Assembly (NCBI GenBank): GCA_013407085.1
Contig: JACCGJ010005871.1
Location: 19,649 to 83,648 of the forward strand
Length of the DNA stretch: 64,000 nt
Direction of reading: 5' to 3'
DNA from: Atriophallophorus winterbourni
Taxonomy: Eukaryota; Platyhelminthes; Trematoda; Plagiorchiida; Microphallidae
The notes under the pieces were generated by a model. It had not been told where the DNA came from, searched no databases, and saw nothing but the letters and a program-made list of their open reading frames with translations. Each line of letters starts with the position of its first letter. The stretch's first letter is position 1. The translations under genes and the position numbers were made by a program. Of the stretch, positions 56,700 to 64,000 are shown piece after piece.

Positions 56700-57841
56700 T
56701 TCGGAATACGACCATTTTTCATTCTATAGACATGACCAAGCCAGCGCAGGCGACGCTGTCGCAATAGAGTGAACATGCTCTGTAGACCAGCTTTTGAAAG
56801 CACTTCAGCATTAGTCACTCTGTCCATCCACGATATGTTCAAGATACGACGGATGCTTCTTAGATGGAAAGTATTCAGCTTCCGTTCGTGTCTTGCGTGG
56901 GTGGTCCAGGTTTCACTGCCGTAAGTAAAGCATTTAGTACGCACGCGCTGTACACATCATCTTCGTCTTACAGTCATCTTGCGGTTACCCCAAACACGAG
57001 AGTTCAAACGGGACAGAATGACAGCTGCTCTGTCAATCCGCTTATCATCTCCGTGTCTACGAGAGGTTATCTCGCAATGGTTGAACCAAGGTATGTGAAC
57101 TTTTATGTACTGATTCAAGCTGACAGTTTCAACAGTTATGATGGGAGGCGATACAGTCCCTTGGCCAAGGACTTTGGTCTTGCTCATGCTTGTTAGACCA
57201 AAGTCTTTGCATGCCGACGAAAAAGCAGTCCATTAATGACTGTAGGTTCTCTGGGAGTGAGCAATAAAGGCTCATCATCGGCAAACGCAGGTCACGGATT
57301 AGCACATTTCGTGCCTTGGTTTGTGCTCTCAACCAGTTTAGGTTGAAAAGCTTGCCATCACTTCGCGTGCGTAGGTAAATACCTTTTGTTCTCGTCCTGA
57401 AAGCGTGCTTCAGAAGCAGAGCAAAGAAAATGGCCGAAAGATTCTACTCTATGGTGATTGCAACTAGGAAGACCCATGGGCAGACGCACTTGGCGGTACA
57501 AAGACGTTTGTAAAAGAGATATGAAAGCTCTTGGCATTGACCCGGAGAGTTGGGAAGAACTTGCTCTCGACCGCTCACATTGGAGGCACTTTGTAAAGCG
57601 TCGTCTGCATGCTGGGGAGGAGCAGATACAGCTCTTGGCAGCTGAACGCAGATCACGCCGGCGACGTGCAACTAACGCAATACAACCGAGTTCTGACTAT
57701 TGTTGCCAGCGCTGCAGGAGAGATTGTTCCTCCCGAATCGGACTGTTTAGTCACTCAAAAAGCTGCAAAACTTGAACATTCACGCGTTTGTGATGTACAT
57801 CCATGGTCGACATCGACCGAAGGAGGCCAACAACAACAACT
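56700..57841. mobile_element. RTE LINE with 5' inversion, flanked by a 13-bp duplication
   Basis: The 5' part of the RTE segment lies on the minus strand (57430 down to 56700: FADD region, HFTYLG equivalent, then RRLRWLGHVYRMKNGRIPKD). The 3' part lies on the plus strand (57433-57841: ALGIDPESWEELALDRSHWR and the zinc-finger-like CQRCRRDCSSRIGLFSH). Both parts meet at the same PKD codon region (CCGAAAGAT). The insertion is bounded by GCAATTCCGATCT (56687-56699) and GCAATTCCGCTCT (57842-57854). The 3' tail is CCAACAACAACAACT. Confidence 0.85.
57458..57775 (+). pseudogene. RTE ORF2 C-terminus
   Basis: A 105-codon frame gives the end of RTE ORF2: RRTWRYKDVCKRDMKALGID, SWEELALDRSHWRHFVKRRL, and a terminal SDYCCQRCRRDCSSRIGLFS block with the C..C...C...H...C pattern ending SHSKSCKT. 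It is nearly identical to 46690-46940. The protein is not expressed in one frame with the RT because of the inversion. Confidence 0.85.
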
Positions 57842-58099
57842 GCAATTCCGCTCTACAACTCCCTTATATAACTTAATTGAGCAACTTCACACGGCATGTA
57901 TCATGACGAATATTTTTTATAAAACCGAAACAATATATGACATTTTATTTTACCCAGGTTCCTCAATTTTTGTATATATTTGTTTTCCTTATAAGAATAT
58001 CCTTTGGTGTTGTACAGCTATAACGATTTTACACCATAAATACTTGGAACTTGAATCTTAAATCTTGATTCTTTTCATGTCTCATGTACGAGAATTGAC

Positions 58100-58372
58100 T
58101 GTCAAGACCATTTATTGCCGTACGTGTTATATTCATTTAAAATTTTCTACCGCATTATGTAATTGACTCTCCTTGCCTGACGATATTTAAAACGACCTTG
58201 GACTTATATATGCGAAAGAACATCTCTCGTAAGCCATGCTTTTTGTGACCATAAATTCTTGAATCTTGAATCTACTCATTATTTGGCATTACTTTTCAAA
58301 TTTTCGTTCACACCGTAATCCTGAGGTGTTGTAAGGTGTAAACCCTTTAACCATAAATCCATAAATCAGCTT
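58100..58372 (+). mobile_element. Two LINE 3' ends in tandem (CR1-E, then CR1-D)
   Basis: At 58100-58277 a CR1-E 3' UTR ends TGTGACCATAAATTCTTGAA plus TCTTGAATC. At 58278-58372 a CR1-D 3' UTR follows with TTCACACCGTAATCCTGAGG and the tail AACCATAAATCCATAAATC. Both lack coding sequence. Head-to-tail LINE ends also occur inverted at 48070-49255. Confidence 0.62.
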
Positions 58373-58384
58373 CAGTGCTATCCG

Positions 58385-59461
58385 CTTTTTTTGTTCTTCT
58401 GTGGACAACAAAACGACTTACCTAAACTTGTTCGCTGCAAAATCTTGTTATTTGCGGATGACATCAAGCTGTGGACACAAGTACGTACAACTGAGGATTG
58501 CAGAGAGCTTCAGCTGGACCTCGATGCCTTACAAGACTGGTCGGTTAGAAATGAACTACCTTTCAATGTCAGAAAATGCAAGGTATTGACTGTTGGAAGA
58601 CATTTCGAGTACTCCTACACCCTTGGTTCCCATATTCTTGAAAGCACTGACAAGGAGAAGGACTTGGGTGTGTGGGTGAGCAGCACTTTGAAACCGTCAC
58701 ATAACGTCACAGCTGTCTATGAAAAGACGTCACGAGTACTGCTACTGCTAAAACGCGTGTTCGGGAGTTTCACTAAGCAAACCGTTCATCGAATAATTAA
58801 TACGTACTTGAGGCCAACCATGGAGTATGCGGTTCAGGCTTGGTCACCTGGCTACAGAAGGACATCAGCCTCTTGCAGAGAATATATCATCGGACCACCA
58901 AGCTCGTACGCGGTTTGAAGCACAAACAATACGAAGATCGTATTGCAAGTCTCAATCTATTCGACTCTCGCTACCGCCGTCTTAGAGGTGATTTGATACT
59001 TATGTTCAATATACTGCATACCCCCAACCATCCCCTAAATCAACTATTCACGCGACTACCACCCAGAACCAGCCGGAGTCACGACTATACAGTACTTATT
59101 CCCGACTCGAGACTAAACTGTCGAAGGTACTTTTATTCTGTACGTGTATGCTTTACCTGGAACTCCCTACCTTGTAATGTTGCACATTCACCCAACTTGG
59201 ATATATTCAAATCGAATTTGGACAATTTCATGTTGACCAATCCAAACTTTGAACCTATATATTTTACACCATAAAAGCTTTGAACTGTGAAAACAGTTTC
59301 TGTCCAATGGGTTTTTACTTGATTCTTGAACTGCTCAGTAAGCAAACAAATACCGTTTTTCTACCCATGTTATTCGTAATTCCCATATTATTCTATGGTT
59401 TTTGTCAAGCTATATGCTTTTTAGACCATTAAAATTGAATTGAATTGAATTGAATTGACGT
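58385..59461 (+). mobile_element. CR1-B LINE, 5'-truncated, with (ATTGA)n tail
   Basis: The copy runs from the palm to the 3' end. Frame 58391-58918 has KILLFADDIKLWTQVRTTED, DKEKDLGVWVSSTLKPSHNV and YLRPTMEYAVQAWSPG. A one-base change near 58848 moves to frame 58840-59274, which begins around QKDISLLQRIYHRTTKLVRG and ends with CFTWNSLPCNVAHSPNLDIF. The 3' UTR ends in TTAGACCATTAAA followed by about four ATTGA units at 59438-59460. FADD is intact. Confidence 0.88.
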
Positions 59462-59469
59462 TCATGTTC

Positions 59470-60735
59470 GGATCTTTTAGGAACGATCTGCGAGTTCTCG
59501 TCTATCGTCAATTACAGAAAATCTACAAGCTCGATCCATTACGATTCAGGGCTTATGTGATCCGTTTGCTGAATCAGCACGAGGAAAGTTTATCTATCAA
59601 GCGAACCACCCCATTCAAAGCAAGCGATTAATTAGTACTGCAAACATAATCGAACACAAGCACAGAATGGTCACTAAGACCCAGCGGAGCTTGGAATCAG
59701 ATCGCTTCGACAGATTGTTCTCCCGATGTTAACACCAAATGCAATACGGAATGACGGTCAGAACCTCTTCTCCGAGTGCATTCGTGATCATGGTTGTATA
59801 AAGGGACTGAATGTAGTACCTCTCTAAATCGGTATTCGAGCGTTTGTGGGGAGTGAACGTACCTGAGATAAAGGGTACGCAGGTTAAAATCACCCATAAT
59901 AAATATTTTTGCGTGCGGAGTGCGAGTAAAGCCCTGAAGCGCGTGTACGATTACGTACGGTGGACCACACCAATCATGCGAACTTCCCCAGACATCAGCT
60001 TTGAAGTACACCAAATTGTATCCTGTGTTGTCTAATGTGCTGCACTGGAGGCCAGAATGTTGATCCGTATAACTGTTTAACGGGTATCATTTGTTCTTAC
60101 AGCCTCAAAGAGATTATCAAACTGGATGACGGCGTGATCACTTAGTCCCAATGGACATAAACGAAATTATCACGGTCATGTTATTGCTTGTCAGAACAAG
60201 ATCTAGGAGTGAAGGTACATCAGATCCATGGTATCGGTTATTACACGCAATGTGGTTATAAAGGGGAATATCGTCCAAAAACTCACTCAGGTTCGAGGGA
60301 GTATTTTGAGTAAATGGTACTGATCTGCAGATTAGATAAATTGAATTCACCCATAATTAAAAATCCAAAAGTGAATCTGGAAGTAACCAATCGAATTCTG
60401 TCGAGTAGGGCCAGTTTGTAAGTTTCCTGTGCAGACGGTGGGCAATATACTACTCTCTCGCCATTGGCTAATCGGAGTGAGAACCCGAGTGTATCCCGTA
60501 ACACGATATCTGGATCCGTAATCTCAGGGCACAGAAGGTTTTGGCTATAATACAATGCTTCTACTCCTCCTTTCGTTTTACGGTCATGGCGAATAAGTAG
60601 CATACCAGGTAATTCCACATCACGATTTAGTTGGCGAATTTGTAGCCGTTTCCGTTACGGCGCTAATTTCCGGTTAAAATTTCAGAAAAACGGCACACAG
60701 TCAACCGATTTTGTTGCTCATACATTGTGCGTTTT
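59470..60735 (-). mobile_element. Two CR1-type endonuclease fragments in a row
   Basis: The minus strand shows two partial endonuclease copies. One (60618-60113) reads RKTKGGVEALYYSQNLL, IMGEFNLSNLQ, PSLLDLVLTSNN and, after a frame change, an SDHAVIQF-like block. The second (60014-59697) reads GFTRTPHAKIFIMGDFNLRT and VPLYNHDHECTRRR, HSVLHLVLTSGEQ. Both span the same C-terminal half of the domain, so this is two element pieces rather than one. In both, a DFNL-type box is kept or nearly kept. Confidence 0.72.
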
Positions 60736-60744
60736 TGTAGAGAC

Positions 60745-61540
60745 ATTTTTTCAAGATTCAAGATTCAAGAATTTATGGTCACAAAAAGCACATAGCTTCA
60801 CAATTACCATATCATAGTAAATATGCGTTCAATAAGAGGTATAAAAAATCAATTATACGATGTCACTGGAGTCAAGTAATATGCTTACCCTGAGTCAATA
60901 CACAGGCATCGTCAAATCGTTATGTAACAAATAATTGTCCAAGGTTCGAGTGAATGTTTGGATACAGGGAGAGGTGATAATTGCTTCGGGAAGGGCATTC
61001 CACAGGAAACAGACACGTACCGAATAGAAATATCGGCGACAATTAGTACGGAATGGGGAATTTGTAGTGCCGCTGAGTGGCTACGTGTAATTCCTGATTC
61101 ACGGTATTTGAACAAATGTTTGAGTGGATGATCTGGAGTATTCAATATTTTGTAAGTAATGATAACGTCACTTCGAAGTCTACGTTGAAGGGGAGTGGGG
61201 AGCTTTAGCTTTTTCAACCTTTCCTCGTATGTAAGGTCTCGAAAACCACGCACGAGTTTAGTTGCACGATGATATATCCTGTCAAGCAAGAATATATCTT
61301 TTTTCATCCACGGAGTCCATGCTTGCGATGCGTGTTCCATTGTGGGAATTAAGTAGGTCTTCATGATTCTTGGCAACGTTACAGGCGTAAAGGTTCTGAA
61401 GATCCGTCGAAGCATACCTAGAAGCTTTGAAGCACGCTTGTAAATGACCTCACAATGCACGCTGTTCTTTAGGCTGCCAAATATCCAGACTCCAAGATCC
61501 TTCTCTGATTCGATTTTATTGTAGTTTTTCACAGCAATGA
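60745..61540 (-). mobile_element. CR1-E LINE 3' part with a 206-codon frame
   Basis: The tail CAAGATTCAAGATTCAAGAA is followed by UTR and a single frame 61532-60912 carrying EKDLGVWIFGSLKNSVHCEV, YLIPTMEHASQAWTPWMKKD, IYHRATKLVRGFRDLTYEER and RRLRSDVIITYKILNTPDHP. This is the region C-terminal to the RT palm. The 5' truncation lies at about 61540. Related decayed copies are at 48070-48905 and 50283-50420. Confidence 0.83.
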
Positions 61541-61581
61541 TGGCGTGTGGGAAAGCTGGCTAGAAGAGTGCAGAATATCTG

Positions 61582-61851
61582 TTAGGCCGACTCCTCCAGA
61601 GTCGGCATTTGAAGGTTTTGTGCTTGCAAGGATGCCTGATCTTTTTGAGGTTGTACTGTTGGAACACATTGATCTATAGTATCGGCTGCATTTGTTTCTG
61701 ACACGTCAACTAGTGATTGACTTGGTGGTGTTTCTATTGGACTTTGTGGTGCATCAATCTGTGAAAAATGAAGTTTCGATGCGCTTAGTCTAATTTCTCG
61801 TGGTATTATTCTGTGATCATTTCCCCAACCAGTTTTGACCGTGTCCAACAT
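61582..61851 (-). CDS. Unrecognised 89-codon frame between LINEs
   Basis: The minus strand frame starts MLDTVKTGWGNDHRIIPREI and continues with a Ser/Pro/Gln-rich, low-complexity half (SPIETPPSQSLVDVSETNA ... PQKDQASLQAQNLQMPTLEE). It fits none of the LINE families in the window and lies exactly between the 3' end of CR1-B and the 5' truncation of CR1-E. It could be an exon, part of an LTR-element polyprotein tail, or chance. No splice sites or partner exons were identified. Confidence 0.25.
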   Translation of the reverse strand: MLDTVKTGWGNDHRIIPREIRLSASKLHFSQIDAPQSPIETPPSQSLVDVSETNAADTIDQCVPTVQPQKDQASLQAQNLQMPTLEESA

Positions 61852-61875
61852 ATCTTTACGTGAGAACGTTATTTT

Positions 61876-63080
61876 TCAATTCAATTCAATTCAATTTTAA
61901 TGGTCTAGAAAGGATATAGCTTCACAAGAAACCACAGAATAATATGACAACAACGAATAATATAAAACGCAAAAATGGGATTAGATTGCTTACTGAGCAG
62001 TTCAAGAATCAAGTAAATGTCCAAAGGGCAGAAATTATTTTCGATTGGTGAAATAACAAATGTATGTGTATAGTGTTAAGATGTATAGTTTTCTTCGATG
62101 CACAGGTTTAGGGTCAAAAAGGCATCAAGGCTTCTCTTGAAAGTTTGCTGGTTTGGTGAGTTTACAACATTATCTGGCAGATTGTTCCAAGTAAAACAAA
62201 ATCGCACGGCAAAAAAATGTCGTCTGCAGTTGAGCCTAGAGTGAGGGACAGTTAGAGTAAATGTGTGAGCTCTTGTATTATGCGAGCTCCGTAGATTCAA
62301 TAAGCATTGTAGAGGGTGATTTTCGGTATTCAAAATAATGTAAACCAGAATCAAATTCCCTCGGAGACGGCGACGCGGATAATCAAATAAATTTAGCGTT
62401 TTGATTCGCTCATTGTAGGGTTTCCGGCTGAGTCCAGTGACAAGTTTGGTAGCTCGATGATATATTCGTTGCAAAGTCGCAACAACTTTTTTAAGCCATG
62501 GCGACCATGCTTGAACTGCATATTCCATCATGGGTCTGATGTACGTATTTATGATACAGGGAATTGTCTGTTTTGAGAACCTACCGAAAATTCTCTTCAG
62601 GAGTGACAATTTCTGTGATGTTTTGTGATAGACGTAGTTGCAGTGGCTCGACATCCCTAGGGTGTTGCTTATTAACACACCCAAGTCCTTTTGTTCCATG
62701 GTCCACGAGAGGCTGTGTGTTCCAAGAAAATACTGGTACTCCACATGTTTGCCAATGTTTAACATGTGACACTTTTGGAAATTGAAAAAATATGCGATTT
62801 TTTAGGGACCAAGCCTGGAGGTTGTCCAGATCCTTCTGGAGCAGTTCGCAGTCTTCCGACTTACTTATCTTCGACCACACTTTTATATCGCCCGCGAACA
62901 GTACGATCTTGCATTTGATGAGAGCCGGTATGTCATTAGCACATAGCGCGAAGAGGATTGGTCCGAGGACGGATCCCTGAGGCACTCCACTTGTCACTGC
63001 TAGCGACTTCGATAGAGCACCGTCCACAGAGACTTGAACATGCCGATCAGTCAGGTAATTTTCTAACCATGCTAATAGAC
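61876..63080 (-). mobile_element. CR1-B LINE, palm to 3' end, split by an LTR element
   Basis: The 3' tail is (TCAAT)n at 61878-61897 (minus-strand ATTGA repeats), followed by ATGGTCTAGAAAGG. Frames 63027-62581 and 62765-62076 carry SGVPQGSVLGPILF, LFAGDIKVWSKI, LGVLISNTLGMSSHCNYVYH, YIRPMMEYAVQAWSPWLKK and FCFTWNNLPDNVVNSPN. A frameshift lies near 62770 in an A-rich stretch. FADD is changed to FAGD, removing a catalytic Asp. The copy is interrupted at 63081 by the LTR element. Confidence 0.87.
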
Positions 63081-63162
63081 TGTAGAAAAGTCAAGATCAG
63101 AGCGACAGATGTGTATTCACTACACGTCAACAAACATAGGAATCATCATGGGAATTACAATA
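63081..63162 (-). repeat. Left direct repeat (putative 3' LTR end)
   Basis: This is the ~80 bp matching 63923-64000, differing at one or two positions by eye (AACATAGGAATC against AACATATGAATC). Its upstream limit on the minus strand cannot be fixed because the right copy is cut by the window end; it may extend toward the gag stop at 63246. Confidence 0.6.
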
Positions 63163-63245
63163 CAGAGATAGACACAATGACAGCTAATGACATTGATGTG
63201 GACAAGGAGTATTCATGCGGACCGCCACTCCAATCCATGCGTTTT

Positions 63246-63911
63246 TCAAAGGAACTTACGTACCGTGCGGTTGCGCAAATTTATTTCGTTTGGAGGCTCT
63301 GGATCTCTTTCATGTTTGATCGGCTCATCGGCATCTTGGACGCGACAATTGAATTTATATCGTTCAAATGTATAGTTCACTTGACCGAGGCAATATTCTT
63401 CGAGCTTCGCGAAGATTGTTTCCAAGACATCTGCATCTTCGTTCTCATCAAAGGTGGAACACTGTATGAACTTCGTCGCCTGTTCACCAAGCGCATTCCT
63501 CAGCGACACCATTTGATACGTTTTATCTGTATTCGTTAGATTCGCCAACGTCCGAAAGTGGCTTAACTGTTGCTTCCACAGTTTCCATCTCTGGTTCGCT
63601 TGACCGGGGCAGTGTTCATCGAGGTTCGCGATGATTGTTTCCCAGTCATCTGCATCTTCGTTCTCATCAAATGTGAAACACTGTATGAACTTCGTCGCCT
63701 GATCACCAAGCGCATTCCTCAGCGTCGCCATTTGATACTCTTTATCGGTTTTCGTCAGGTTCGCCAACGTCCGAAAATCGTTAAACTGTTCCTTCCACAG
63801 TTTCCATCTCTCTGCCAATCCTTCATCACCTTCCATTGCGAGTGTTGCCGGTGGTCGAAAGCCGCTAAAACGGGCGTTGTCAGTTCTATCCGACGCTTTC
63901 TCGTCGTTCAT
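63246..63911 (-). CDS. Gag-like protein with a tandemly duplicated module
   Basis: The frame is open from 63923, but its first Met overlaps the putative primer-binding site, so the Met at 63911 is the likelier start (221 residues). Numbering from the 63923 Met, residues 39-111 (RWKLWKEQFNDFRTLANLTK ... NEDADDWETIIANLDEHCPG) are repeated as 112-184 (RWKLWKQQLSHFRTLANLTN ... NEDADVLETIFAKLEEYCLG), with each unit about 73 residues or 219 bp. The unit resembles the gag region found in Ty3/gypsy-type elements, which assembles the particle. After the second unit comes YTFERYKFNCRVQDADEPI, then a proline-rich tail. A zinc knuckle is not seen. A GTACGTAAG motif near the 3' end could be a splice donor. 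Plus-strand frames here are shadows. Confidence 0.65.
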   Translation of the reverse strand: MNDEKASDRTDNARFSGFRPPATLAMEGDEGLAERWKLWKEQFNDFRTLANLTKTDKEYQMATLRNALGDQATKFIQCFTFDENEDADDWETIIANLDEHCPGQANQRWKLWKQQLSHFRTLANLTNTDKTYQMVSLRNALGEQATKFIQCSTFDENEDADVLETIFAKLEEYCLGQVNYTFERYKFNCRVQDADEPIKHERDPEPPNEINLRNRTVRKFL

Positions 63912-63922
63912 CCTCGTCACCA

Positions 63923-64000
63923 TGTAGAAAAGTCAAGATCAGAGCGACAGATGTGTATTCACTACACGTCAACAAACATATGAATCATCATGGGAATTAC
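63923..64000 (-). repeat. Right direct repeat (putative 5' LTR end), truncated by window
   Basis: This copy begins exactly at the gag-side border with TG on the plus strand (CA on the minus strand), as expected for an LTR boundary. It continues beyond position 64000. Confidence 0.6.

Larger units (their letters stand above)
55590..58080 (+). mobile_element. CR1-A LINE, RT to 3' end, interrupted by RTE
   Basis: Frame 55590-56276 covers motif A to C-terminal domain. The decayed C-terminus continues to about 56699, is interrupted by an RTE insertion, and resumes at 57842 with the 3' UTR to about 58080 (tail ACTTGAATCTTAAATCTTGA). The 5' boundary adjoins the truncated end of the inverted CR1-C. 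The CR1-A sequence between the piece ending at 54480 and 55590 (fingers region) is missing. Confidence 0.82.
63081..64000 (-). mobile_element. Gag-only LTR retrotransposon, running off the window
   Basis: Direct repeats start at 63081 and 63923 with TGTAGAAAAGTCAAGATCAG and stay alike for at least 78 bp, to the window end. On the minus strand the right copy ends ...CTTTTCTACA, immediately followed by TGGTGACGAGGATGAACG, which resembles an LTR end followed by a tRNA primer-binding site of the TGGTGACC type. Only a gag-like frame lies between the repeats; no protease, RT or integrase is present. The element interrupts CR1-B at 63080. Confidence 0.62.

Noticed and set aside
62958..63983. Plus-strand frames of 193 and 137 codons
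   Set aside because: They are shadows of the CR1-B end and of the minus-strand gag frame, which has a coherent repeated module.

Overview
This window reads as a repeat-dominated piece of an animal nuclear genome, most likely a flatworm and probably a digenean trematode. That placement is inferred from AT-rich non-coding DNA, many decayed CR1-type and RTE-type LINEs, Ty3/gypsy remnants, a Penelope-like element (PLE) and hammerhead-ribozyme repeats. No bacterial, plasmid or phage features were seen. Nearly all long open frames belong to retroelements. LINE family letters A to E are my own labels, based on shared coding sequence and shared 3' ends inside this window.

One ordinary host gene is supported: a two-exon Cip/Kip cyclin-dependent kinase inhibitor (p27/dacapo type) on the minus strand, 18201 down to 16528. 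It has a good splice donor and acceptor that join in frame, and three CCAAT-type boxes upstream.

Layout: 200-3165 decayed CR1-A (+); 3352-4425 CR1-B (-); 4430-6315 tandem ~240-bp repeats with a hammerhead-like motif; 6470-10400 near full-length CR1-C (+); 10402-12385 second repeat array; 12395-14440 CR1-A 3' end and inverted CR1-C ORF1; 16528-18201 CDK inhibitor gene; 18470-19105 diverged repeat copies; 19381-20328 PLE with inverted terminal repeats and its own hammerhead; 20565-32870 sparse LINE fragments in otherwise unrecognised DNA; 33210-38775 nested CR1-A / RTE / CR1-B; 42095-44125 gypsy remnant; 44335-44850 third repeat array; 45085-50420 LINE fragments; 50575-58080 CR1-A pieces carrying a full-length RTE, a CR1-C and a 5'-inverted RTE; 58100-63080 further CR1 copies; 63081-64000 a gag-only LTR element whose gag contains a duplicated module, cut by the window edge.

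The most interesting system is the set of hammerhead-ribozyme repeats. Three arrays plus scattered single copies carry a type I-like hammerhead with an extremely short palindromic stem III (ACCGGT), next to three conserved short hairpins. This looks like an animal retrozyme. A PLE with its own hammerhead lies in the same window, so an autonomous/non-autonomous pairing is a testable idea. All structural statements come from reading by eye; no alignment, folding or database search was run.
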